Below, piece by piece: positions 48,265 to 63,200 of a stretch of DNA of 64,000 nt. The notes below the pieces were generated by a model, which saw only the letters and a list, made by a program, of their open reading frames with translations, was not told the origin of the DNA and did not search any database. Position numbers and translations under genes: made by a program. Source of the DNA: Liolophura sinensis (Eukaryota > Mollusca > Polyplacophora > Chitonida > Chitonidae); NCBI RefSeq assembly GCF_032854445.1, contig NC_088304.1:18265850-18329849 (forward strand), given 5' to 3'. How positions within the stretch are numbered: position 1 is the first letter of the stretch; every line of letters begins with the position of its first letter.

Positions 48265-51200
48265 ATGGCATGGGTATTCAATCGATTCACAGTGAGCGGT
48301 GAGTGAATCAATACAATGCACAAATGTTATCAAATGGTGTTTTTTTTTCTTTTTGTGATTTGTAATGTAGACGCACACTGTGACAGACTAGCTCTAGATA
48401 CATGTAGCTCTACACCTTCAGTAATAGGGCCTACTACCGCCAGTAGTCCTGCTAATACTATGGTAGAGCTGTACAACGTTCTACATGTATTTGATTTTTG
48501 GATGGCCGAGGTTGTTAGCACGCCCATGACCCAGAAGCCCCTCACCAATACGGTCTCTGTGAGTTTAACTCCAGCTCATACTGGCTTTCTCTCCGGGGGT
48601 GCGTGGGTGCGTGGGTAGATCTTACAGCAACCTGGGGATGGTCGTGTGTTTCCCCCGGGCTCTGCCCGGTTTTCTCAGACCATAATGCTTGCTGATGTCG
48701 TATAAGTTAAATATTCGGGGTTAACTGTCCATGTGCACACACAGGAGACGACACTCACCATCATCATCATGATGGATATACATGCAGGTTTCGTTTTAAC
48801 AAGAGGCAATGGTCTTCGAGGTCAGCAATCTCCTGAGGAATGAACGTAAGGCCACCAAACTTGTAGTGCACTTATTTGTGTTGGCCTTTTCCTTTGCAGG
48901 AGACATGAGAAAAGTGCCTGTAGTGCGAGTTGGCAGAACTACTCCAAGATATCAAATACAACATTGTCACTACCATTATGTTATAGTATGGACCTATGTA
49001 GAGCTAAGGGAGACTAGTATTTTATAGTTCTGACGACACAGTCAAACTCAAACTTTTAACCCATTCATGTTGAAAAGCACATGTACCCCATCTGATTTCG
49101 CTGGAGTAGTTAAAGCTTTGAAACTTGAGTATTGAATCTGACAGACAGCATGACTGACGCTCAGATTATTGTTCGAAAACTTTTTTGAGAAGCGACATAC
49201 ATTCCAATAAGTAATAAATATACATTAAATTTGGATCACAGTAATGGACTTGAGTCATTTCTTTAAGATGTGGAAGCGATACGGATTTCTGTCATGAGCT
49301 TTTCAACCATTGCTTGTTGATTCTGGTTACTTTTAATACACGCCATTGATCAGATGAATGAGGTGTTGTCAGTATAGACTGGTTGTTTGGGATAGTCTTC
49401 ATGATAGCATTGTTATGTACAATAATAAAGGCAATTTTATTTCTTTGCTTATTGTTGTTTCTTTAGATACACATGTTGTCTTTTCATTACCAGCCTCGGA
49501 TAGGGAATTTTCAGGGGCCTTCATTGCCGAGGAGGTTAGCACGTCAACACAGCGCAGTGATCCATGATCCTCTGACCAATTTGGTTGCTGTGAGTTCAAG
49601 TCCAGCTCTTGCCGGCTTCCTCTCAGGCCTCCCAGCAACCTAAAGAGGGTTGTGGGTTTCCCCTGGGCTCTGCCCGGTTTGCTTCCCACCATAAAACACC
49701 AATCAAATAAATAAATAAATGGAGAATTTTCGAGATTAGCTAATGTGTGACACAATTATTCAATAAAGTCATGCATGAATCCCCTCAACATTATACATGT
49801 ACACTGTTTATCACTTAATCATTTGGTCTGAGAACTCAACCTAGAACTACCATACTAACGTGTTTGCCTAACGATCAGATTGTCTTGCATTAAAAAATGG
49901 TAAGAAGGGGATAGGTTTTCACAAAGACATGGTTGATAGAAATATACATTGCTCCAAAATGAATACTCCTTTGTTGACATACTTAAGGCACAAGATGCCT
50001 ACAACCTGGCTTCAAGAGTTTCTGACAATGTGACTGCCTTCTTCAATCAACATTGGTTCCGCTCCAAGTCAAATCGGCAGAAGAAAAAAAAAATTTTAAT
50101 AATTTTGCAAAAATTCTTAAAAATACCGTAGCGTATAAGAGGAAGCTTTGCTAAGTTATAGCTCAGAATTTTTGGTTTTTGAGATAAGGCCCTTCAGAAA
50201 CACTATATACTGTTTGTTTTTTACAGTCTTGACATGCTTATTTGTTCTTGAAGCCTTTTTAGATGGCTGTAACTTTCTGTTTAAGGGGACAAGAGGTCTG
50301 GAAATCAGATAATGTAGGTTTTCTTTCAGTGGCTTTTAGAATACATGTATTGCCTCAGAAATGTAATATCTTCTGTACTTTTTGAGATTAAAGACCATAA
50401 ACATCTAACTTTGATTAGTGCTCTCGTTAAATTTTGTATTTTCAGTGAGCTGCCATATAGGTCAGGTGAAATATATATAGGAGGTCATTGTTACCTGGTT
50501 ATTATTTATTTAGGAACATGGTCATTTCACAAGAAGCCTGACTCCTTCAGAACTTTACTTTGTAATTGAACTTGGTGTCAGCAGGAAGTATGCTCTACAA
50601 ACGATTGCACAATTTACCTCTTTTTTACCTTAAAAAATGGAAGACAATTCAGTTGTTCTGAACTCCATCAGTTGAAACAAAATTGTGGGAAAGGCTTAAG
50701 CCAACCACTTGACTTACATTTTCTGATCATTTATGTACATTTATAATGATAGGTTTTGAAATTTAACATTTGATGTATCATGGGGATGTGATGAATGACA
50801 AAATTAATTGACAAAAATAAATTATTGCATGTCAGGAATTATGATTTACTCTCATGTTATTAATACTTTGATTTTTTCTTTATACCGGTTTTTCAATTTT
50901 TGTAGTTGGTGTGTACCTTACAGCCTTAATAGCAGTGGTTACCTCACTAGGTGAGTACAATATATATATATATATATATGTAGGTGAGGTTTCAGGCCCA
51001 CAGGTAGAAATCAGAGTGGGGGGGAGGGCGGAGAGAGGGGGAGTGCAAAACAGAGGAAAGCGCCGTGACTATCCCAGCCAATGATAGGTGAGGTTCCAGC
51101 TGCCACTTAGACCCTGTAAGCTCTTGAGATTCCAAATGGCCATAGACATGCTCAGACTGCTTTGTGGTCTAACAAAATGACATGTATACTTAATCAGAGG

Positions 51201-54200
51201 GTCCTCTGTGGCTCAGTTGGTTAGCGCGCTAGCGCAGTGTAATGACCCAGGAGCCTCCCACCAATGCAGTCACTGTGAGTTCAAGTCCAGCTCCTGCTGG
51301 CTTCCTCTCCGGTTGTAAGTGGGAAGGTCGGCCAGCAACCTGCGGATGGACATGGGTTCCCCCTGCCTCCCCCTGGGCTCTGCCCAGTTTCCTCCCACCA
51401 TAATGCTGGCCGCCGTCGTATAAGTGAAATATTCTTGAGTACGGCGTAAAACACCAATCAAATAAATAAATATATAAAATACATAATCAGATGTCAACAG
51501 AGTATAGTAGGAGAGAAAGTATGGGAGCCAAGGTGGAACTCATAAAATTCGTTTGAAAAAACAGAAGGATATCCTTCTGGAAAAGTTTCAGTTTCAGCAT
51601 CAATAATAATATTTTCAGGACATTCATTTGCCCCCAAAATGCACTATTATAAGTGACCGGCCCGGATGGCACAATTGGTAGATCGCCCGCTCCTGGGTCG
51701 AGTCACACCTAAGACTTTAAGAGAGGAAGTTGTAATTTCCTCTTGGCATTCAGCATGAAGGGGATAGTGCAACAACTTGTTGACCCGTATCAGTATAATG
51801 GCTCGGTCGGGTCAGGTTACTCACCTTCGGTAAGGTGTCTCAGTGAAGCAGCACTAGATAAAAGAGCGGTGGAAATCTGTCCTGCAACAAGGAAGCACAT
51901 TACATACACCCTAAGGATTCCTTCGTCGTCATATGACTGAAAAATTGTTGATCCCGACGTTATACCCCAAGCACTCACTCACTCACTCACTATTTTAAGT
52001 GAATATTTAGGTCCTTTACAATATTTTCTTCACTAATTCATGTATTACAGGCTTAGCAGATTCTTGAGATTAAACATTGATAAATGGCGTGTTTCATTTG
52101 TGCTCTGTGGTATGAGGTTTTAAAGAGGACATTGCCTTGTGACTTAAAAGTGCTCGAGAAAGTTTAAAAAATGCACTTCATTATTCTTTGGGTTTAGCTT
52201 TGTGGGGGGCTTTACAAAAGCGTGTGAATTTTAATTTAAAACACCCGTTAGCTTTACATATAAGTAAATAAATTTGAGATTACTGTATTTCACCTGAAGT
52301 TTAGCATTTTTGAAATGACATGTTTTGCTTGTTTCTGATGCTGTCATCCACCTTGTAGGGCCACTTATCAGTTTTTTGTGAAATTTGATAAAATTCTAGG
52401 AGTTCCAGAAAACTTTAAAAGCTGACATCAAAAGTATCATTATAATTAAAGGCTTTGCATGCTTTTGAAAGTGTATATCTGCATACTAATCTTTAAGTGA
52501 ATTACAGTATCTTAATTCTTCTAAAATTTGGGACAGATATTAGTAGTGATCAGAGTAGAATATTACATTTCTTTACCAGCCGTTTAGAAAAGTAAAGATA
52601 TGAGTATGTTGTTCACTAGATGGCCTAACCATGTGAGGAAAAAGAAAACTCAATATTGCTGCTAGAATTACATATATACTGTATTGGCTAAAATGAGCAT
52701 ACCAGGTGTCTCAAATTTTTAGAAGAAATTGGGTAATTAATGAATCATTATGTATATTAATATATGTTTGTAATACATTCCTGATTTTGGTTTAACATTT
52801 TCAGATCTAAGTGATCTTGTCATTATTGTTCGAAGTCAACCAAACCCATTCCATGCCAAGAGGGCCCAAGTCTTCAAAGATCATATCAACCAACAGATCA
52901 ACAAGGATGCGGAGAAGGTTTGATGACACTTAAATCGTTTAAACTGCACCACGAAGCAATTGTCTTTTTGGAAAAAAAAATAAACAACAACACTAGACCA
53001 AATGTTTATAAGTAAGAAACAAAAAGCATACTTGTTTATTTTAGTGATGTGGGGCAACTGAGATATTACAGTTATTTATTTATTTATTTTTTTGATTGGC
53101 GTTTTATGTTGTACTCAAGAATATTTTTCTTATGCGACGGCAACCAGCATTATGATGGGAGGAAGCTGGGCAGGGCCCGGGGGAAGCCTAGGGCCATCCA
53201 CAGGTTGCTGGCAGACCTTCCCATGCATGGCCGAAGAGGACTTCCCACTTTAAAGTAAAACCATGTAACCACTTGCAAGCTATCAGTTTTATCCAATCAG
53301 GTGCAAGTTATTCCTGTAACATGAGAATGCTCCTTTAATTTCCCATGGCATGATAGGTATTTACATTAAATATCAATTTATGGGAACAGTGACAGAATTT
53401 TGATTTGAAGGATTTTATGAAGGTCAGACTTTCTCTTCAGCATGGCAGGTCACTGTAACACTATTAAAACTTATCACGTCTTTGATTTTGTGTAGCTCTA
53501 TCTTGTGAACATGCTTTTATTTATTCAGTTGTCTTTGGTGCTTAACCCAGATAAAAATAGTGCCTCAGAAAAATGTTCAGGAAGTGAACACACAACTGTG
53601 TTGTGCAGTTAAAGTGGACACAGTGATGACTTACTCAACTGTATCATTTGGGAAAAGTAACAAAAAAAATGTTTAAATGTAATTTACTTTTTGTTATGTA
53701 TTTTTCAACTGACCACATTGAATGCATTGGTCAAATTTATAAATTTTTAGGGCAAGAGTTAAGCGTGGATATATCAGACTGTAGACAGTACATTGCTCTG
53801 CTTGTTATGTAGTGTATGCCCTGTAGGATAGTGTTACTATGGTAATGGTTTGTCTTTCTATGTGTACATTTGTTATGTAGTATATGCCCTGTAGGATAGT
53901 GTTACTATGGTAATGGTTTGTCTTCCTGTGTGTACATTTGTTATGTAGTATATGCCCTGTAGGATAGTGTTACTATGGTAATGGTTTGTCTTTCTGTGTG
54001 GACAATGAGTATGTATATGCCCTATAGGATAGTGTTACTATGGTAATGGTTTGTCTTTCTGTGTGTACATTTGTTATGTAGTATATGCCCTGTAGGATAG
54101 TGTTACTGTGGTAATGGTTTGTCTTTCTGTGTGTACATTTGTTATGTAGTATATGCCCTGTAGGATAGTGTTACTGTGGTAATGGTTTGTCTTTCTGTGT

Positions 54201-57200
54201 GTACATTTGTTATGTAGTATATGCCCTGTAGGATAGTGTTACTGTGGTAATGGTTTGTCTTTCTGTGTGTACATTTGTTATGTAGTATATGCCCTGTAGG
54301 ATAGTGTTACTGTGGTAATGGTTTGTCTTTCTGTGTGTACATTTGTTATGTAGTATATGCCCTGTAGGATAGTGTCACTGTGGTAATGTTTTGTCTTTCT
54401 GTGTGTACATTTGTTATGTAGTATATGCCCTGTAGGATAGTGTTACTATGGTAATGGTTTGTCTTTCTGTGTGTACATTTGTTATGTAGTATATGCCCTA
54501 TAGGATAGTGTCACTATGGTAATGGTTTGTCTTTCTGTGTGTACATTTGTTATGTAGTATATGCCCTGTAGGATAGTGTTACTGTGGTAATGGTTTGTCT
54601 TTCTGTGTGTACATTTGTTATGTAGTATATGCCCTGTAGGGTAGTGTTACTATGGTAATGGTTTGTCTTTCTGTGTGTACATTTGTTATGTAGTATATGC
54701 CCTGTAGGATAGTGTTACTTTGGTAATGGTTTGTCTTTCTATGTGTATATTTCAGAAGAATCAGCCAGATGTTTATCTGTTACATGAAACCTGGCCAGAA
54801 GTTGGATCATGGACCATTTTACCCCTCATAACAGAGTAAGCCATCTGTATCAGTCATTCAGTCATTCATTGCCTGCTGTTGTATTGGCCAAATAAATGTG
54901 TATTCACTTTGCCCAATGCTTTGTTTCAGATTTGCTGACAAATTTTCCCTTAAAAAGTGGTTATTAATTTGTGAAGAAGAGACGAGAGTGGACCTCTTAG
55001 GGTTAACGAAAGTCTTACAGAGGTTTGACCCAGACAAGGTTTGTCGTTCATTATTTGATAGAATTTAAGAGTCTCACTGTGGTAACAAAACTGATATGAA
55101 ATAAAAAGGGGTCTCCGCATCCTCTTGGTTAGTGTGATATAGTGCAGCGTAATGACCCAGGAGCCCCTCACCAATACGGTCACTGTGAGTTCAGCTCATG
55201 CTGGCTTACTGTCTGGTCATACGTTGGGAGGCCAGCAGATAACCTACGGATGGTCGCTGGTTTCCCCTTGGCTCTGCCTGGTTTCCTTCCACCATAGTGT
55301 TGGTAGCGGCCGTGATAGTACAGTTTGTAGAGTGTCCTCAAAGTATTTTGACAGAGACAGTATAGTGTAAGCTTTGTTACTGCGTGAAGTTTGTTCTGAC
55401 TGCTTGTTGGTGCAGCCATTGTAAAACAAATCACTCTCCACGCCCATTGACGTTTGAATAATTTTGACGTCGCCTGAGGCACTGGGTTCTTGGTGTCGGA
55501 ACTAACCAACATTATGAATCAGAAAAAGTGTTCTAAGTGCATTTTCTTGGTAATAACATGGACGTTCAACTTGTCAGTGTGTAGAGCTTGGACTGGTACG
55601 TATCACTGTCTAAAGGCAATTTTGGTAGAGAGTATGACTGATTTTACAGACAGCTGAATATAGGCGACTCTGTAAAAGAAATAGACTATAGTCATTTACT
55701 TACCTACATTGCCCAGCGGTTAGTGAGCCTACCAATGTGATTGCTGTGAGTTTATGTGGGAAGGTCTGGCAGCAACCTGTGAATGACTGTCGGTTTTCTC
55801 TGGACCCTGTCTAGTTTCATCGCAGCATAATGCTGGCTACTGTTGTATAAGTGAAATATTCTTGACTATGGGGTGACACCAATGAAATATATCAGTTAAT
55901 CCCAATTTCCGATTTCCATGTGGCAAATTGCACGATTTTCACCTGTTTCAGGATCAGTTTCTTGGTCAGGCTCTCCAGGATTCCCAGCCTGTCATTACCC
56001 ACCATTTTGCCTTCGCTGAAAAGCCCTCAAGTTTCTCCTATCCAGATTTTGCTGCTGGCATTGTACTCAGTCTCACACTGATTAAAAGGTTTGAATTATT
56101 GATCACTTTTTTGTACGATTTTATTGCTGTACATCTCCATGTTTATTGGACCGATGCTGGCTCATTTGTCTAAAACATTAGCGTCACAACAAAAAAGTTT
56201 GAGTATTTCTGACCAATCAGATTACAGACTTGAATCAAGCCTTTGCTACTTTGGCTTCATCTTTAAATCACTGGATTTGTCACATCCTCCAAATAAAGGT
56301 GGATAGGTTATGTTCATTGTCGTATTGTAAGCTGTAATAATTACACAAATTTCAAGTTTTAAGAAAGGTACAGTTTGTACATTAAATCAAACATTCTTTT
56401 AAGTTGAAAGCTTTCATCCTCTGTGGCCCCTACAATACGATTTCCAAACACCAAGCTGTTTTATATGTACTTATATATGTTGTGATGTAAAGTGGGATTG
56501 CTTTGATAGAAATTTATTAAAAATGCAGTCAGTTAGTACTATTTTGGTTTAATTTGGGTGTGTTTAGAATTGAAATAAAGGCTCGATTTAGACAGTGAAA
56601 TGCATGAGATTTATGCTGCTAAAATGGACACGCCAATCATTTGGTGGGGAGTGCACAGAGTTGAAAGTGTGTACATGTAGGTGTTCTCTGTAATCTCTGA
56701 GGTCTTTAATAATAACAAAATAACGTGTGTACATGTGGGTGTTCTCACTAATCTCTGAGGTCTTTAATAATAACAAAATAACGTGTGTACATGTGGGCGT
56801 TCTCTCTAATCTCTGAGGTTTTTAATAATAACAACACCAAAGTCCATTGTACATGGAGTAATATTCATGTGGGTGCACTTCCTTGTTCTGGATTTATTTC
56901 ATTTATTTGATTGGTGTTTTATGCCTTAAACAAGAATATTTCACTTATACGACTACGGCCAGGATTATGGTGGGAGAAAACCGGGTCCTGGGAAACCCAT
57001 CCTTGTCCTTGAGGTATGAGTGTAGATACTGCTTGAATGTCATGATGCACACATGTTACAGGCGTTATTGACTGTTGTTGCTTCTTCTGGTAATTTCCCC
57101 TAGATTATCCACAGAATGGGCGATACGTCCGCAAGCGGGCATGGGAGGAGATTTCACCATAGACATTCAACATGAGGTATGTCATCAAACCCGTCCTGTA

Positions 57201-60200
57201 AACACAGCTGCATACACAATTTACTGTATTTCACTTTTTTTTTTAAAAAATGCACTTTCAGAAGCATAAAGGCGTTTTAATGATACTTTTGATGTTACTC
57301 AACGCTTTAACTTTTCTGAAATTCTAAGAAATTAATCACTCTTTACAAAAAATTTTTAAGTGGGCATGTATAAAGTGGGCATGTATAAAGTGGGATTGCA
57401 TAAAGTGGGCATGTATAAAGTGGGATTGCATAAAGTGGGCATGTATAAAGTGGGATTGCATAAAGTGGGCATGTATAAAGTGGGATTGCATAAAGTGGGC
57501 ATGTATAAAGTGGGATTGCATAAAGTGGGCATGTATAAAGTGGGATTGCATAAAGTGGGCATGCATGTATAAAGTGGCATTGCATAAAGTGGGCAGGCAT
57601 GTATTAAGTTGGAATGCATAAAGTGGGCATGCATGTATTAAGTTGGAATGCATAAAGTGGGCAGGCATGTATTAAGTTGGAATGCATAAAGTGGGCAGGC
57701 ATGTATTAAGTTGGAATGCATAAAGTGGGCATGCATGTATTAAGTTGGAATGCATAAAGTGGGCATGCATGTATTAAGTTGGAATGCATAAAGTGGGCAT
57801 GCATGTATTAAGTTGGAATGCATAAAGTGGGCATGCATAAAGTGGGCATGCATAAAGTGGGCATGTATAAAGTTGGCATGTATAAAGTTGATGAATCAGT
57901 GAGAACCAAACCAAAGGTGCCAAAGATGAAAATTGCTAAACTTTACACTGCCTCATGAATCATAACCCTCATAAAACAAAAGGAAAAAAACAAAACAAAA
58001 TTTATTTCATTCTGTTTCCATGCTTGATTGTTAACTTGTTACATAGTGTACAACTGCCAAATTCTTTTCTTTTCTTTTTTTTCAGTTCGCATTGTTCCTG
58101 TGGAATGATGGGAAGGGTGTTCGTCTGACTGATGTACCCGAGCTGTGTGCAGGGGACCGGGACAATGATAGATGTGTGACACATTATGCTGTCCATTTCC
58201 CAGACTGTGTAAGCCCCATTGGTCTTGTGTTAACAGGGCCATGTCTAGAAAAATATTCAAGGCTCTTATCCCAAATGTTAAAAGATGTGACTGCATAAAG
58301 AAATTTTATAGAATGAAGTTCAAAATGACAAGAGAATTTTTGAGAAATAAAGAAATTTGTATAAAAACATGTTACTGGTAAACAATCATATTTTTGTTCA
58401 GTTTAATTGTCAGTTGTAATACAACATCATTAGTTTGGGAGCCAGACGTTTTCCGAAAGTGTTACGGCTCTAGACATGGCCCTAAAGAATGCGATCTTTT
58501 ATTAGATAGAGGACATGGTTATAAAGACTTGTTTGTTTGGGGTAAAAAGTCTAGAAAATTAATCTAGAGATTACTTACTTACTTAAAGAATTAATTACCT
58601 TTTGCATACCTTGTTTAGTCTTAAAATAATATTTTCAAATTAATTAATATGTGTTAATTGCTGAATAATATCCCGATTGCAACATGCATTAAATAAATGA
58701 TGTAAAACTTTTCCAAAAGTTAAATTTCTGATGTTAGTTAAAAAAATCGCTTTTGGACAGGGTGATTTTTCAGTAGTTTCATGCTGTTGTAGTTTTCCCT
58801 GCTTTCCTGAACCCAACAATCTTGTCATGTTAGTGAAAGGCTCATAATAAAGTCTGGTGTTTATGTACTCCAGCCTAATCATTTAAAACCTATGGGGGCC
58901 TCCGTGGCTCAGTTGGTTAGCGTGCTAGCGTAGCGTAATGACCCGGGAGTCTCTCACCAATGCGGTCGCTGTGAGTTCAAGTCCAGCTGATGCTGGCTTC
59001 CTCTCTGGCCGTACGTGGGAAGGTCTGCCAGCAACTTGCCGATGGTTGTGGGTTTCCCCCGGGCTCTGCTCGGTTTCCACCTACCATAATGTTGGCTGCC
59101 GTCGTATAAGTGAAATATTCTTGAGTACAGCATAAAACACCAATCAAATAAATAAATTTAAAACCTATGTACCTGTACAAAAGTGGCATGAAGAATAATT
59201 CACTTGGGTACATGTAATGTTGGCTGGATTTGTCTCCCTTTGTGGTTGTAAGTAAATCCTGATCTCCTGTTCCATATAGGGGGAGCCTGTGCCTAAGGAA
59301 GATCTGTTTGTGGCAGTTAAAACCTGTGAAAAGTTTCACAAAGACAGAGGTGAGACCCTCGCTCTATATCATCATTACACATGTACATTTACACCCCAGG
59401 GCAAGTACACACTCATTTGTTAATGTATATGTGGTTAGTTTATTAATCCTTTGTATTCTTTCCAGTACACTCATTGATACAAATGAAGAATTTTTCATTT
59501 GCCAATCACTAAGCTACAGGTCTGTTGAATATAACAGATTTTCCACTTGTATATAGACCAGTTAGTTTATGACATAGAATCCCTAATCCCTAAGTGCATT
59601 TAACTCCTTGTGATGTCCCTTTCCACCAAGTTTAGAAACAAAATAAATAAGTTTGTTAACAAAATAAATAAGTTCATAAACAAAATAAATAAGTTTGTAT
59701 TGCTGTAATGGTAAAAAAATGAAATGAAATACAAATAATTCTATTCAAGAGAGTTAAACAAAAAAGTGAAACTGTTTTTGGATACAGTTTTCCACGATGT
59801 ATCTGATAATTGTGACTTTTTTTTTTTTTTTTAATGCGTTAATTCCTCAACCTATTCGTATAAGAAAGGGTAACTTTCAATTCTATGTACGCACCTTTTT
59901 GATTTGATTTTGGAGACAAAATTACATCCTTTGGGCTCGCCAGTTTGTTCCTCTCAAATATTTAATGATATCTGTCTATGATGGAAGAATTGCAGTATTA
60001 CCTTTCCTTTTGGATAGACATACCAGTATTGTGAGCAGCTGGGATCTCTACATGTACATTATATTGGCTTATAACCATTTTTTAGAGAAATCATTAATGT
60101 CAGATATCGTGTTCAAAATATTCCCATGATGCCATTTTTTAAATTTTTTAGCTTGTGCATCATTACATAAATGAAATTCTTCAACAGAGCATTAAATACC

Positions 60201-63200
60201 AATCGAATAAATAAATAAATGATGTATGTGTATTATTTTTGTGGTGATTCAAAACTGTGTCCTACTCTAAACTTGGTTGTGTTTTGCCTTACAGTGCCTG
60301 TTGTGAAGAAAACATGGTTTAAGGACGCAGGTCCCCTAGAGTTTTACAGTGAAAAGGCAGATAAGAGCATCCCCACCATTACCCTGGGAGTGCCGAACAC
60401 AGAAAGAGGTGTGCTAAGACACTAGTCTTTTGCAGCCGAATAATTATTATGTACGGGGTACAACTCCAAGCATACAACATATGCAGCTTTGCCTTTTAAT
60501 TGCAAAGTCTCTCAGTGTGCAATTCGTTAGGGAAGTCGTCAGACGTGCTCCTAATGAATCTCTGCCAATAGGCGGTATTCAGCCCTGGCTGAAATCTTTG
60601 GTGAGCCGAGGGATTTCGCCAATATTTATTTATTTATTTATTTGATTGGTGTTTTACGTTGCACTTAAGAATATTTCACTTATATGACGGCGGCCAGCAT
60701 GATGGTGGGTGGAAACTGGGCAGAGCCCATGGGAAAACCCACGACCAACTGCAGGTTGCTGATAGACCTTCCCACGTACGGCGGGAGAGGAAGCCAGCAT
60801 GAGCTGGACTTCCTCATCTGGTTGCTATGAACTCATAGCGACTGCATTGGTGAGAGGCTTCTGGGTCATTACACTGCGCTAGTGCGCTAACCAACTGAGC
60901 CACGGAGGCCCTGATTTTGCCAATAGTGGTAACAAATAGTGCAGAGATTTGTGAAGTTACTCCGGATGTCTTGGGCTGACAGGAGTGTACTCGCTATATA
61001 TGGACAGATGTTGACAGATAAATCATCCGACTTTCTGGCATATATGCACGGCAGATGCATTTTTTTTTTTTTTACTTTTTTTAATCCATTGGTAGATAAA
61101 GGTCAAAAATCAATAATACAGATAATGAAAGTAGCAAATCCAATGTAGTATAATGAATACAGTAATAATATGTTATCCTTACTCGCATTGTCCTGCGGCT
61201 CTCACGGATATTCTCTGAAGTCTAGAACAACTTTTTGTAATTGGTAAACCGTTTCATGTACCACTAATGAAGTGGTGAAATTCTTAAATATCAATGTAGT
61301 ATATGCAAAGGTCTGTCAGCAACCTGCTGATGGTCGTGGGTTTCCTCTGGGTTCTACCCGGTTTCCTCCCACCATTATGCTGGCCGCCATGGTATAAGTG
61401 GAAATATTCTTGAGTACGGTGTTAAACACCAATCAAATAAATAAATAAATAAATATCAATAGTATTTAAAATGTAATACATGTACTTTTATCCAGCTGTA
61501 GTTACAGTATGTGTTAATGCTGAGACGAAAGCAGTTCATTAAGATAATTGTCTGTATGGTATTTTAAATGTTCTACATACAAAACACAGGTCACTGTGGG
61601 AAGACAATGGGGATTTTGCGGAGAATTTTTAACGACCCTGAGAAGTCACAGAAACCCTGGGTGTTGATTGCAGATGATGATACAATTATCAGGTAAGTGT
61701 CAGTTTAGGGATTAAGTTTGATCCAAATCTCGTCATCAGAAAACCCAAAAAATCCTGGGTCAAATGTTTTTAAAATGTGCAGCAGGCATTTCATGCACGT
61801 ATCATGTGTTAACCCAGACAATCCGGAAAATAAGTAATTGGCATTTTTTGAAAATGTAACACCAGATATATATATAAGGGAATGAGGCAGCTCATACACA
61901 AGCCACTGGATGTACAGGACATCATATATGGACTTCCTCTGGAAATGCCTGCAACAGCAATATTTCAGTAAAGAAAACAGAGATGGCAAAGCCATGTTGT
62001 TCCTTCCGAAATCAGCGTCTGGCGCGTGTGCCAACAATTGTTGCAAATTCGTAACTTTCACGACAGAGAATTAGGGGAAAGGCCTACTAAATACAATTAT
62101 ATATTCAGCGTCTGTGTATATTTAAGAAAAAGAAAATGTATAGATGGGGGGCACTACAACACTGCTTTACAAAAACACCCCTTTGCAGAAAGTAGTAAAA
62201 CCCACATCGCCAACGTTAATCTTTGTCTACGATTGTATTTCATGGAAAATGTGAGTCTCACCACTTTTTTAAAGGGATGTGACAGTCCTTGAGGTTTGGA
62301 GGATACAAAGTTGTCTGAATAATAAAAGTGAACAAATGTTTAGTTTGGATTTTGCACCAGTTGCTATTCACAATATTTGAACTACATGTACTAAGTTTCG
62401 TTGGCTGTTCCACCTTCTTACCCAGCTTGCCTCGTCTACGTGAACTCTTAGCCTGTTATAACCCAGATGAAACTGTGGCTCTTGGAGAGAGATACGCCTA
62501 TGGGGTGGTGCACGGCTATGGTTATGATTACATCACTGGAGGCGGAGGGTATGATTGGCTGAGATTTTTGTCCATATTGTCTATACTGATGTATTTAAAA
62601 TGTTACTTTAGTTTGCAGTGAAGATTAAATGTGTCTGAGTCTCATTTGATGTCATAGTTAATTTGAAATTTATAAGAATTTCCTTGCAATGAATGTAGAC
62701 TAAATCTTCTGTTTTTTTTTTGTTTGTTTATTTGGCTGTTTTACAGGTATATGAATAGATTTTGACATTTGTGCAGCGTTAATTTAATTAAGGCCTGACC
62801 AAGCTGAAGTTTTTGAAATTTCAACTTTCAGTTTTTGATTATCACAATGTAAGTAATGCACCCAAGATTAATGAATTAAATACATGTATATTGTCAACCA
62901 GATTGAAGTCCCCGTAATATAATTCAAATAGCATATTGTACTCTTCCAAAACATACAAATACTTATTTGCAGTTGGTAAGACATCTTTAAAAAACATTTA
63001 ATAGAATTATTCAAGGAAAGTTCTTAAGGAAAAAAGTATAACTTTGTCTAATACGGTGCACTTTTGAAGCAATTAATGTCATAAAAACTGAGTGTAAGTG
63101 GGTGCTGAAACTTACACTTTTTGAGTAGGAATCACCTGTCTACGATCATAGATAGAATTAGACAAGATAAGGTAAATGACCGAAATTTTGACTCGCAGAA

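Noticed and set aside
48316..48618. Plus-strand frame starting [13 protein letters not shown] as the B3GLCT start
   Set aside because: The hydrophobic run comes from a T-tract and the frame continues into a SINE; the ATG at 48265 joins exon 2 in the right phase and gives a proper anchor.
61705..62061. 118-codon minus-strand frame in B3GLCT intron 11
   Set aside because: No recognised domain and no supporting exon; possibly a decayed repeat.
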